Part shown: positions 34,806-42,907 of the stretch, one piece after another
Layout: every line of letters starts with the position of its first letter
How positions within the stretch are numbered: the stretch's first letter is position 1
Source of the DNA: G963663315 sp963668255
Lineage (GTDB): Bacteria > Pseudomonadota > Gammaproteobacteria > Arenicellales > Poriferihabitantaceae
Direction: 5' to 3'
Assembly (NCBI GenBank): GCA_965116595.1
Contig: OZ220708.1
Location: forward strand, 2,232,001 to 2,296,000
Length of the DNA stretch: 64,000 nucleotides
The notes under the pieces: generated by a model
Told to the model about the DNA's origin: nothing
Database searches by the model: none
Seen by the model: the letters and a program-made list of their open reading frames with translations, nothing else
Translations under genes and position numbers: made by a program

Positions 34806-35930
34806 TCAGCTTTGATGCAATATTCTCAACATCCGGCGCAAGGGTTCAGCCGCTCCCCACAATAGTTGATCGCCTACCGTAAAAGCGGATATCAAACCTT
34901 TTTCGATGTTCAGCTTTTTAAGTCGGCCAATCGGAATATTGAGCGTTCCCGAAGTCGCTGCGGGACACAATTGACTTAAAGATTGCTCGCGCTCGTTGGC
35001 AATCAAGGTTACCCAGTCATTTGCATTGGACAGGATTTCCTGCAATTCATCCAGTGGCAGGTCCGCCTTCAGCTTGATGGTAAACGCCTGGCTGTGGCAA
35101 CGCATCGTCCCGATTCGAATGCAGGTGCTTTCAATCGGGATCATTGCATCGGCCTGCCGCCCCAGGATTTTGTTGGATTCCACCGAACCTTTCCATTCTT
35201 CCCGGCTGGTACCGGAGTCGAGGTCACTGTCAATCCAGGACAGCAGGTTACCGGCAAGAGGATATCCGATTTCGTCATTTGGAAAATCGGCAGAGTGAAT
35301 TGTTTCACTCATATTCCTGTCGATATCCAGAATCGAGCTGTCAGGATCGCCAAGCAATTCCCTCGCATTGCGGTTGACCATGCCCATTTGCTCCACCAGT
35401 TCCCGCATTTGCCGCGCACCCCCTCCGGAGATTGCCTGGTAGGTCATCACTGTCATCCATTCAATCTGATCAGCGCTGAACAATCCGTCCAGAGCCATCA
35501 TCATCAAACTGACAGTACAGTTGCCACCAATAAAGTCCTTGTGCCCGACAGCCAACCCCTGTTCGATTACAGGCAGGTTGACCGGGTCGAGAATGATCGT
35601 GGCATGTTCCGCCATTCGCAGGGTCGATGCCGCATCGATCCAGTAGCCGTTCCAGTCCCGTTGGCGGAGCTTTTGGTGTACGTCAGAGGTGAAGCCGCTA
35701 CCCTGACAGGTAACAATGACATCGAGTTGCGAAAGGGAATCGATGTCGTGAGCGTCCGCCAGTGGTTTTACCTCCCGACCAATATCCGGACCCGGTCGTC
35801 CGGCCTGTGAAGTGGTATAGAAGATTGGTTCGTCTATCAGGGCAAAATCATCTTCCTCGCGCATCCTCTCAAGGAGCACCGAACCGACCATACCTCGCCA
35901 GCCGACGAAGCCAACACGATGTAGCTGCAT
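34806..35930 (-). CDS. asd: Aspartate-semialdehyde dehydrogenase
   Basis: A 374-residue enzyme of the proteobacterial Asd type. It has an NADP-binding start GFVGWRGMVGSVL, the nucleophile Cys138 in GGNCTVSLM, and RIGTMRCHSQAFTIKLK with the catalytic His. It reduces aspartyl phosphate to aspartate semialdehyde in lysine, diaminopimelate, threonine and methionine synthesis. E. coli Asd is 367 residues. The gene stands alone, divergent from rpsO, with a consensus -10 upstream. Confidence 0.96.
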   Translation of the reverse strand: MQLHRVGFVGWRGMVGSVLLERMREEDDFALIDEPIFYTTSQAGRPGPDIGREVKPLADAHDIDSLSQLDVIVTCQGSGFTSDVHQKLRQRDWNGYWIDAASTLRMAEHATIILDPVNLPVIEQGLAVGHKDFIGGNCTVSLMMMALDGLFSADQIEWMTVMTYQAISGGGARQMRELVEQMGMVNRNARELLGDPDSSILDIDRNMSETIHSADFPNDEIGYPLAGNLLSWIDSDLDSGTSREEWKGSVESNKILGRQADAMIPIESTCIRIGTMRCHSQAFTIKLKADLPLDELQEILSNANDWVTLIANEREQSLSQLCPAATSGTLNIPIGRLKKLNIEKGLISAFTVGDQLLWGAAEPLRRMLRILHQS

Positions 35931-35970
35931 TATTTGTTCTCTACCGGAGCTTATTTAAAACGGGTGTCGG

Positions 35971-35999
35971 ATTATACTGACTTTTCAACGAAAATATTG
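35971..35999 (-). promoter_or_regulatory. Candidate promoter of asd
   Basis: On the minus strand a perfect TATAAT lies at 35976-35971, about 40 bases upstream of the asd ATG. The -35 region at 17-base spacing (CAATAT) is poor, so an activator or an alternative spacing may be involved. Confidence 0.4.
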
Positions 36000-36019
36000 T
36001 ATGACATCTGAAATTCAGC

Positions 36020-36048
36020 TTGTAGATTGCAGGGTTGGCCTTTAGAAT
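36020..36048 (+). promoter_or_regulatory. Candidate promoter of rpsO-pnp
   Basis: TTGTAG (36020-36025) and TAGAAT (36043-36048) are spaced by 17 bases. This leaves a leader of about 115 bases before rpsO, which is the place where S15 translational autocontrol acts in E. coli. I could not confirm the pseudoknot by eye. Confidence 0.5.
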
Positions 36049-36170
36049 ACAGGCCCCCGATATTGAGGGATACGGTGTTTCAAGGTTTGCCAGTTCGATC
36101 GGGTGAATTACCACTCACGAACCGGATCTTACTTTGGCACAGGTAATAGTCTGATTAAGAGGAAAAATAA

Positions 36171-36440
36171 ATGGCCCTGGGAGCCAAAGATAAGGCCGCT
36201 GTTGTAAAAGAGCATCAGCGTGCCGAGGGAGATACTGGTTCTCCTGAAGTTCAAATTGCGCTAATGACGGCGCGCATCCTGGATCTGTCCGATCATTTCA
36301 AGACCCATATTCACGATCATCATTCCCGGCAGGGTTTGCTGCGGTTGGTTAATCACCGCCGAAAACTGCTGAGCTATTTAAGAAAAACTGATATCGAGCG
36401 CTATCGGGCGTTGATCAGCAAGTTAGGTCTGCGCAAGTAG
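36171..36440 (+). CDS. rpsO: 30S ribosomal protein S15
   Basis: An 89-residue protein, exactly the usual S15 length. It contains GDTGSPEVQIALMTARI, the DHHSRQGLLRLVNHRRKLLSYL helix pair that binds the 16S rRNA three-way junction, and LGLRK at the end. The rpsO-pnp order is conserved in gammaproteobacteria. The start is preceded by AAGAGGAA. Confidence 0.98.
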   Translation: MALGAKDKAAVVKEHQRAEGDTGSPEVQIALMTARILDLSDHFKTHIHDHHSRQGLLRLVNHRRKLLSYLRKTDIERYRALISKLGLRK

Positions 36441-36467
36441 TAGCCAAACACTACAGGAGATAATAAA

Positions 36468-38558
36468 TTGAATAAAGTAGTAAAGACCTTTCAGTATGGT
36501 CAACATGAGGTACGCCTTGAAACCGGCGCTGTTGCCAGACAGGCAGATGGTGCGGTATTGGCGAGTATGGGCGATACCATGGTATTGGTAACCGTGGTTG
36601 GACGCAGGGACTATCGCGGACACGATTTCTTCCCGCTCACTGTAGACTATGAAGAAAGGACTTATGCTGCGGGCAAGATCCCGGGAGGTTTTTTCAAGCG
36701 CGAAGGGCGGCCTTCTGAGAGCTCTGTCCTTACCTGCCGGTTGATTGACCGACCGATCAGACCACTGTTCACCAAAGGCTTCATGAACGAAGTACAGGTC
36801 GTGGTCACAGTAATGTCGGTCGACCCGGAGATCAGTGCCGACATCGTTGCGCTGATCGGAACGTCAGCAGCGATTGAAATCTCCGGTTTGCCATTCAATG
36901 GTCCGATGGGCGCTGCCCGTGTAGGTTATGTCGATGGTGAATATGTGCTCAACCCCGGTCTTTCGGTATTGTCCGAAAAGTCGTCACTGGATCTGGTGGT
37001 CGCAGGTACTGAATCCGCAGTTCTGATGGTTGAATCACAAGCCAGCATTCTGACCGAAGAGCAAATGCTCGGTGCAGTCATGTTTGGTCATCAACAAAGC
37101 CGGGTCATGACCAATGCGATCAGGGAACTCGGACAACAGGCGGGCAAGGCAAAATGGGACTGGCATCCGCCTGTCGGGAGAGACCAGGCACTGACTGATC
37201 GGGTTGCCGGTCAGGTAGGCGATAGAATTGCAGAAGCCTACCGGATTACCGACAAGGTCAGGCGGCTGAGCGCTGTCGGAGAAATCAGGGGTAGTGTCGT
37301 TGCCGCGCTTTGCCCTGAAGGCTCGGGAGACGACATTTCCGGTGCAGTGATTGCGGAAATCCAGTCACTCGAAAAACACCATGTTCGCAGCAGTATCATT
37401 GCCGGCAAGCCCAGAATCGATGGTCGTGATACCCGAACAGTCCGTCCTATCAATATAGAAGTCGGTGTTTTGCCAAGAACCCATGGTTCAGCCTTGTTCA
37501 CCCGTGGCGAAACCCAGGCAATCGTTGTGGCCACACTCGGAACCGAACGGGATTCCCAGATTGTTGATGCACTGGAAGGCGATTATCGTGATGGCTTCAT
37601 GCTGCACTACAATTTCCCTCCTTATTGTGTCGGAGAAACCGGACGGGTAGGGTCACCGAAGCGACGCGAAATAGGACATGGCCGTCTTGCAAAGCGCAGC
37701 ATCATGGCGGTTCTCCCAACCCAGGAAGAATTTCCCTATACCCTGCGGGTGGTTTCAGAAATAACCGAGTCCAATGGATCAAGCTCGATGGCAAGTGTAT
37801 GTGGAACCAGTCTGGCGTTAATGGATGCGGGGGTTTGTATCAAGGAACCGGTGGCCGGTGTGGCCATGGGTTTGATCAAGGAAGAAGACAGCTTCGCGGT
37901 GCTGACCGACATTCTGGGTGACGAAGATCATCTCGGTGACATGGATTTCAAGGTGGCCGGAACCACTGAAGGCATTACCGCCTTGCAAATGGACATAAAG
38001 ATTAATGGCATTACCGAAGAGATCATGCGAAAAGCGCTTGAGCAGGCGAAAGAAGGGCGCCTCCATATCCTCGGTGAAATGAACAAGACGATTGCTGCTC
38101 CACGCCAGGAAATGTCGGAGTTTGCGCCGCGAATCGTGACGATCAATATTAATCCCGGAAAGATTCGTGACGTCATTGGCAAGGGCGGGGCGGTAATCCG
38201 GGCATTGTCGGAAGAAACCGGCGTGAACATTGACATTGATGATGATGGAACAGTAAAAATTTCCTCTACGGATAATTCGGCAGCGAAAGAAGCTATTCGC
38301 AGAATCGAGCAAATTACCGCTGATGTCGAGGTAAACACCGTGTATGATGGCAAGGTTGTCCGATTGATGGATTTTGGCGCATTCGTCAATATCCTGCCTG
38401 GTCGCGATGGTCTGGTTCATATCTCCCAGATTTCAAATGAGCGGGTGAATCAGGTCAGTGATGCGCTCAAGGAAGGTGATCGGGTGAAGGTGAAAGTCCT
38501 TGAAGTGGATAAGCAGGGTCGTGTACGACTCAGTATGAAGGCGGTTGAAGGAAATTAA
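36468..38558 (+). CDS. pnp: Polyribonucleotide nucleotidyltransferase (PNPase)
   Basis: A 696-residue enzyme with two RNase PH domains (about 1-225 and 300-550), including FFKREGRPSESSVLTCRLID and GTTEGITALQMDIKI. A KH domain (about 553-612, INPGKIRDVIGKGG) and a C-terminal S1 domain (about 622-692, GKVVRLMDFGAFVNILPGRD) follow. It degrades RNA 3' to 5' with phosphate and is part of the degradosome in many proteobacteria. Start is a TTG at 36468 preceded by AGGAG; E. coli pnp also starts with UUG, which is linked to its weak, autoregulated translation. It lies 27 bases after rpsO. Confidence 0.97.
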   Translation: MNKVVKTFQYGQHEVRLETGAVARQADGAVLASMGDTMVLVTVVGRRDYRGHDFFPLTVDYEERTYAAGKIPGGFFKREGRPSESSVLTCRLIDRPIRPLFTKGFMNEVQVVVTVMSVDPEISADIVALIGTSAAIEISGLPFNGPMGAARVGYVDGEYVLNPGLSVLSEKSSLDLVVAGTESAVLMVESQASILTEEQMLGAVMFGHQQSRVMTNAIRELGQQAGKAKWDWHPPVGRDQALTDRVAGQVGDRIAEAYRITDKVRRLSAVGEIRGSVVAALCPEGSGDDISGAVIAEIQSLEKHHVRSSIIAGKPRIDGRDTRTVRPINIEVGVLPRTHGSALFTRGETQAIVVATLGTERDSQIVDALEGDYRDGFMLHYNFPPYCVGETGRVGSPKRREIGHGRLAKRSIMAVLPTQEEFPYTLRVVSEITESNGSSSMASVCGTSLALMDAGVCIKEPVAGVAMGLIKEEDSFAVLTDILGDEDHLGDMDFKVAGTTEGITALQMDIKINGITEEIMRKALEQAKEGRLHILGEMNKTIAAPRQEMSEFAPRIVTININPGKIRDVIGKGGAVIRALSEETGVNIDIDDDGTVKISSTDNSAAKEAIRRIEQITADVEVNTVYDGKVVRLMDFGAFVNILPGRDGLVHISQISNERVNQVSDALKEGDRVKVKVLEVDKQGRVRLSMKAVEGN

Positions 38559-38644
38559 GTCAATCTGTTGTTTAAACCATGTTTATGGGGTTCTTGAGAT
38601 TATTCAGATCTGTGTTAGTCTGATCCGGGCGAATAATTTTTCCT

Positions 38645-39184
38645 GTGACTAAAATGAAAGATCACGAAGACGCACAGAACGAGAGCTTGCAGAAGGAACC
38701 TGAACCGTTTTTTTCACCTGATACTGCTGGCAAAAAACTGGCTGCTGCGCGAGAGGGCTGGGGGGTATCTGTGCAGGAAGTGGCAGACAATCTGAATCTG
38801 GGGGTCAGTATTATTGAGGCTGTCGAGGCAGATGAATATGACAAGTTGCCTGGCTCCACGTTCGCCAGAGGCTATATTCGAGCCTATGCCAATCTTCTCC
38901 GGCTGGATCCGGATGAACTGATTGCCATGGTCGTTGTGAAACCAGACCAATTGCTGGATATGCCATTGGGGAAGGGCCCCACTAAATTCAAGGGAAGATC
39001 TTTTGGAACGAACAGAAAACGCAGATCTGTTCTCCAATTTTTTCTCTTTGCATTGTTGTTCGTCGTTCTGGTGCTGTTTGGTCTGAATCAGTGGTTTCAA
39101 CTGGATGTGGAAAAGCTTGTCGGCCCATACAAATTTCTGGCGTCGGAAACAGTTGAAAGCAGCCAGGAAGGCAGTGGAAACTAA
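38645..39184 (+). CDS. Short RodZ-like protein: HTH_25 domain plus one membrane helix
   Basis: A 179-residue protein (GTG 38645; ATG at 38654 is an alternative). An XRE-type helix-turn-helix of the RodZ kind covers about 27-95, with LNLGVSIIEAVEADEYDKLP and FARGYIRAYANLL. A basic stretch and one hydrophobic segment at about 130-150 follow. The RodZ periplasmic C-terminal domain is missing; only about 30 residues follow the helix. RodZ links MreB to the cell-elongation machinery. This protein may be a reduced RodZ or a membrane-bound regulator. No frameshift is evident, and no RodZ C-terminal sequence is seen downstream. Confidence 0.7.
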   Translation: MTKMKDHEDAQNESLQKEPEPFFSPDTAGKKLAAAREGWGVSVQEVADNLNLGVSIIEAVEADEYDKLPGSTFARGYIRAYANLLRLDPDELIAMVVVKPDQLLDMPLGKGPTKFKGRSFGTNRKRRSVLQFFLFALLFVVLVLFGLNQWFQLDVEKLVGPYKFLASETVESSQEGSGN

Positions 39185-39196
39185 TGGGTGATGTTG

Positions 39197-39344
39197 GTAG
39201 GGGCGGCGGGCCGGTTTGCGGGCCGGCACGGAGACCGGCCCCTACGATGATTACGGTTCGCGGGCTGGCGTAGGGGCGACCCTCTGTGGTCGCCCGTTAA
39301 TGATGATAACGGGACGGCGGGCAGGCACGGGGACCTGCCCCTAC
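39197..39344. repeat. Tandem cluster of three GTAGGGGC/GCCCCTAC palindromic repeats (including dispersed copy 2)
   Basis: The gap between the RodZ-like gene and the histidine kinase gene is filled by three related G/C-rich palindromes. Unit 1 at 39197-39245 runs from GTAGGGGC to GGCCCCTAC. Unit 2 at 39270-39296 has GGGCGACC pairing with GGTCGCCC and is nearly identical to 12700-12726. Unit 3 at 39319-39344 has GGGCAGG pairing with CCTGCCC and ends CCCTAC. The last unit runs into the end of the kinase gene. They look like extragenic palindromes or miniature mobile elements inserted near one another. Confidence 0.75.
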
Positions 39345-40738
39345 ATTGCCGGCAATTTGATTACAGTGCGTAGTCCGGGCGAATTATCTTCCAGTGTGAT
39401 CGTTCCATTATGCATGCCGATTACCGCCTGAACCATGCTCAATCCCAATCCGTTGCCACTGCTGCCCCGGCTTTGATCCAGGCGATAGAATCGGCGAAAG
39501 ACCTTTTCCCTCTCTGACGCAGGAATTCCGGGCCCATTGTCAGCAATGGCGATGACCAGTTGGTTGCCCGGGCAAGTCAGGGAAACTGAAATAGTGCCGT
39601 GGTCGGGGGTGTATTTAATGGAATTCTCGATGACATTGGCAAACGCCTGAAACAGCAGATCCCGGTCGCAGAGAGAAAAGATGTTTGTATCCAGGTTGGT
39701 TTTCAGATTCTGGTGCTTTTCCTCACTGAGCGGCTCGTAAAACTCGACTATGTCTGCCAGCAGTATATGAAAATCGACTTGACAGAAGCCTGCCTTAATC
39801 TGCCTGGATTCAATTCTGGCAATGCGCAGTAGTGCATTGAAGGTGATCAACAGGGAATCTGCTTCCTTTATGGATTGCTCAAGGTTGGCCCCCGCTTTTG
39901 ATGAGAGGTCTTCTTTCAGTCTTGCTTCTTCCAGATGTTGACGCAGGCGGGCCAGGGGAGTTCTCAAATCGTGGGCAATGTTGTCTGATACTCTTTTTAT
40001 GTCCTCCATCAACATCTGGATTCGATCAAACATTTGATTGAGGTTGCCTGCCAGTTGATCGAAATCATCGTTGCGACCGGTGTCCGGCACACGCCTGGAT
40101 AAATCCCCGGACATGATCGCCTGCGCCGTCTGGTTGATTCGCTCAATTTTTCGGACGGTTCTTCGGCTGAGTAACATGCCGCCTATAAACGCAAGCAGAA
40201 CCATGATCGCCAATCCCCATGTCAGTGCCTGGACAATTCGTTGTTTCGCCTCGACAAGTTGATGTATGTCACGCCCTACGAGCAGGCCATAATTGCCAGG
40301 GAGTATAAATATCTTTGCCCGGGCGAGATGCATTTCATTGGTTTGCTTGTTGATTTCAAGTCCGAATTCAATCCAGTCGTTGTTGATAGAGGCATTTTTC
40401 GGCCATCTATCCAGGTTTCCAACCAGGGGTTGCAGAGTATAGGTAGACAGCAAATAAATCGAGTTCCCTGTAGCCTGTTGTCGATTGATTCGTTCAGCGA
40501 TCAGTTCAGTCAAACCCTGCAAGCCTTCCTGATCATAGCGTTCGGCCAGGCCCTGAATTTCAGCCTGGATAGTACTGTCCATCTGCTCGGTCATGTATGA
40601 TGCTGTGAAGACGTAGAAAAAGTAAAACAGCAGAAGGGTCGATGTACTGAAAATGACGGCATAAAGTAACGCCAGACGGAGCGTATAGCTGTGAAACAGA
40701 CTATGTCTTTTCTGCACGTAGGATGTAGCCTGTTCCAC
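39341..40738 (-). CDS. Two-component sensor histidine kinase (HAMP-HisKA-HATPase)
   Basis: A 465-residue membrane kinase with TM1 about 21-47, a periplasmic sensor region of about 120 residues, TM2 about 171-191, HAMP about 192-245, phosphoacceptor His256 in IAHDLRTPLARLR, N-box ENSIKYTP, and ATP-lid motifs DNGPGIP and GNGLGLSMV. The sensed signal is unknown. The only in-frame start found is a GTG at 40738, which overlaps the end of the response regulator gene by 38 bases. Such a long overlap is unusual but compatible with coupled translation. Confidence 0.9.
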   Translation of the reverse strand: MEQATSYVQKRHSLFHSYTLRLALLYAVIFSTSTLLLFYFFYVFTASYMTEQMDSTIQAEIQGLAERYDQEGLQGLTELIAERINRQQATGNSIYLLSTYTLQPLVGNLDRWPKNASINNDWIEFGLEINKQTNEMHLARAKIFILPGNYGLLVGRDIHQLVEAKQRIVQALTWGLAIMVLLAFIGGMLLSRRTVRKIERINQTAQAIMSGDLSRRVPDTGRNDDFDQLAGNLNQMFDRIQMLMEDIKRVSDNIAHDLRTPLARLRQHLEEARLKEDLSSKAGANLEQSIKEADSLLITFNALLRIARIESRQIKAGFCQVDFHILLADIVEFYEPLSEEKHQNLKTNLDTNIFSLCDRDLLFQAFANVIENSIKYTPDHGTISVSLTCPGNQLVIAIADNGPGIPASEREKVFRRFYRLDQSRGSSGNGLGLSMVQAVIGMHNGTITLEDNSPGLRTVIKLPAM

Positions 40739-41381
40739 GGACGGTATTCAGTAGGGGAGTGTCAAAATTCTTGTCTATTTTGCTGCGCAAACGGCTGATA
40801 TGTACATCAATGACATTGGTTTGCGGGTCAAACTTATAGTCCCATACGTTTTCCAATAACATTGTCCGTGTTACCACCTGATTGCTGTGTCTCATCAGGT
40901 ATTCAAGCAGGCGAAATTCTCGAGGCTGGAGGTCTATCACGGTGTCTCCGCGCTTCACCTCTCTGCCAAGCAGGTCCATCATCAGGTCTCCTGCAACCAG
41001 GGTGGTTTCCTGAGTTTCGACTGCGGCTCTTCGAAATAACGCATCAAGGCGCGCCAGAAGTTCAGAAAAAGCGAATGGCTTGGTCAGGTAATCGTCACTA
41101 CCTGCCTTTAATCCATCAACACGGTCATTGACATCACCCAATGCACTTAATATCAATGCCGGGGTATGATTATTTTGCTCTCGCAGATTGGAGACAATGG
41201 TGAGGCCATCCATTATCGGCAGCATTCGGTCTATGATCAATGCCTGATAGTTTCCACTGTTTGCCATGGTAAAGCCATTATCGCCCCGTGAGGCAATATC
41301 GACGGTATGACCTGCTTCCACCAGTCCTTTGTGTATATAGGATGCGGTTGCCTGATCGTCTTCTATTATGAGTATACGCAT
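40701..41381 (-). CDS. OmpR/PhoB-family response regulator
   Basis: A 226-residue regulator with a receiver domain (acidic ED pair at 7-9, phosphoacceptor Asp51, Lys in YLTKPF) and a C-terminal winged helix (about 130-220, with VIDVHISRLRSKID and TVRGTGYIL). It is the partner of the downstream overlapping sensor kinase. The kinase gene follows at once, so the pair forms one operon. The regulon is unknown. Similarity to copper- or peptide-sensing QseB/CusR types is possible but not decided here. Confidence 0.92.
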   Translation of the reverse strand: MRILIIEDDQATASYIHKGLVEAGHTVDIASRGDNGFTMANSGNYQALIIDRMLPIMDGLTIVSNLREQNNHTPALILSALGDVNDRVDGLKAGSDDYLTKPFAFSELLARLDALFRRAAVETQETTLVAGDLMMDLLGREVKRGDTVIDLQPREFRLLEYLMRHSNQVVTRTMLLENVWDYKFDPQTNVIDVHISRLRSKIDKNFDTPLLNTVRGTGYILRAEKT

Positions 41382-41460
41382 GGCAGGTTTTCAGGTAAAT
41401 TGACGCAATGATACCAGCAAACGGCTATTTTAAAGCAATAACCGTCCATTCCGTAACTAC

Positions 41461-42066
41461 ATGATCAAACAACAACTCGATGCCGCCTGCAGCCTTGACC
41501 CACAATTGTCTGTGATACTGGATCTGACCGGATATCCCGAACCTCGGCTCCGTCCTGCAGGGTTTGCGACCCTGGTACAGATAATTAATGCCCAGCAGTT
41601 ATCAACCAGGGCCGCCGGAGCGATCTGGCAAAGACTTGAAAACTCATGTGGAGGTGAACTTACCCCTGAAAAGATTCTCGATGGGGCGCCCCGGATGCTT
41701 CTCGATTGTGGACTCTCCGCCAGAAAGACGGAATATATAACCGGGCTTTCCGGAATGCTTGTTTCCGGAGAGTTGGATTTGACCTCTCTGGATTTGATGT
41801 CTGACGAGGAAATGGTGTCGGCGCTTGTGAAGGTAAAGGGAATCGGACGCTGGTCTGCTGAAATCTATGGCATGTTCGCATTGGGGAGGAAAGACCTGTT
41901 TCCCGCTAAAGACCTGGCTTTGCAGGCTGCTGTGCAGAAATATGCAGGGATGAGTGATCGGCCCGATGAAAAGGAAACCAGGACCATAGCGCAAAGATGG
42001 TCACCCTACCGTAGCGCAGTGGCGATTTTGATGTGGAAGTATTATGGAACAGCTACTCTGGACTGA
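41461..42066 (+). CDS. DNA-3-methyladenine glycosylase II-like (AlkA family, HhH-GPD) protein
   Basis: A 201-residue base-excision-repair glycosylase with a helix-hairpin-helix (LVKVKGIGRWSAEI, about 122-136) and the catalytic Asp151 in LFPAKDLALQ, as in AlkA/Mag. It lacks the N-terminal AlkA domain and the iron-sulfur cysteines of EndoIII, so it resembles the compact yeast Mag1/bacterial single-domain type. It removes alkylated purines from DNA. The gene stands alone, divergent from the two-component system and convergent with aapP. Alkylation repair beside methylated-amine metabolism may be chance. Confidence 0.87.
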   Translation: MIKQQLDAACSLDPQLSVILDLTGYPEPRLRPAGFATLVQIINAQQLSTRAAGAIWQRLENSCGGELTPEKILDGAPRMLLDCGLSARKTEYITGLSGMLVSGELDLTSLDLMSDEEMVSALVKVKGIGRWSAEIYGMFALGRKDLFPAKDLALQAAVQKYAGMSDRPDEKETRTIAQRWSPYRSAVAILMWKYYGTATLD

Positions 42067-42094
42067 AATGTGAGTAGTCTGCCGTTTACGGGGT

Positions 42095-42898
42095 CTAGTG
42101 TTCGAGAATTTGGCTGAGAAACAGTTTGGTACGCTCGTGTTGAGCATTGTCGAAGAAATCGTTCGGATTGTTTTCCTCGATAATTTCTCCGCCATCCATG
42201 AAAATGACCCGGTCGGCAACGGTTTTGGCGAACCCCATTTCGTGGGTTACGCACAACATGGTAATTCCTTCATTGGCAAGTTCGACCATTACATCAAGTA
42301 CCTCCTTGATCATTTCAGGGTCGAGAGCCGAAGTGGGTTCGTCGAAAAGCATGATGCGTGGTTTCATGCACAAGCTGCGGGCAATAGCGACACGCTGTTG
42401 CTGACCACCTGACAGTTGCCCGGGATATTTGTTCGCCTGTTCGGGTATTTTTACTCTCTCCAGAAACTGCATACCGATCTCTTCCGCTTCTGCCTTGGGT
42501 GTCTTGCGTACCCAGATCGGAGCCAGGGTGCAGTTTTCGAGCACGGTCAAATGGGGAAACAGGTTGAAATGCTGAAAGACCATGCCCACTTCCCGTCTTA
42601 CCAGTTCGATGTTTTTCAGATCGTTGGTCAATTCAACACCATCGACAATGATGTCACCCTGTTGATGTTCTTCCAGTCGGTTGATGCAACGAATTACGGT
42701 TGATTTGCCGGATCCTGACGGGCCGCAGATGACTATTTTTTCTCCACGGGTAACGTTCAGATTGATGTCTTTAAGCACATGGAACTCGCCGTACCATTTA
42801 TGCATTGCATTGATGATGATGGCATATTCCGATTGATTGACATTTTCCACGGGGGATGATTGATCGTTCATTGTCAGATTCTCGGTATTTTCGGTCAC
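42095..42898 (-). CDS. aapP: General L-amino acid ABC transporter ATP-binding protein AapP
   Basis: A 267-residue polar-amino-acid ABC ATPase with Walker A GPSGSGKST, signature LSGGQQQRVAIAR, Walker B MLFDEPTSALDPEM and an H-loop in CVTHEMGFA. It is the last gene of an aapJQMP cluster, 9 bases after aapM, which fixes the assignment among many GltL/GlnQ-like paralogues. It powers uptake of a broad range of L-amino acids. The N-terminus (about 20 residues before YAIIINAM) is variable, so the start may be a little later. Confidence 0.93.
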   Translation of the reverse strand: MTENTENLTMNDQSSPVENVNQSEYAIIINAMHKWYGEFHVLKDINLNVTRGEKIVICGPSGSGKSTVIRCINRLEEHQQGDIIVDGVELTNDLKNIELVRREVGMVFQHFNLFPHLTVLENCTLAPIWVRKTPKAEAEEIGMQFLERVKIPEQANKYPGQLSGGQQQRVAIARSLCMKPRIMLFDEPTSALDPEMIKEVLDVMVELANEGITMLCVTHEMGFAKTVADRVIFMDGGEIIEENNPNDFFDNAQHERTKLFLSQILEH

Positions 42899-42907
42899 TT
42901 TTCGGGA

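Noticed and set aside
39197..39344. CRISPR array
   Set aside because: The repeats are palindromic and unequal, without uniform spacers or nearby cas genes; they fit extragenic palindromes better.
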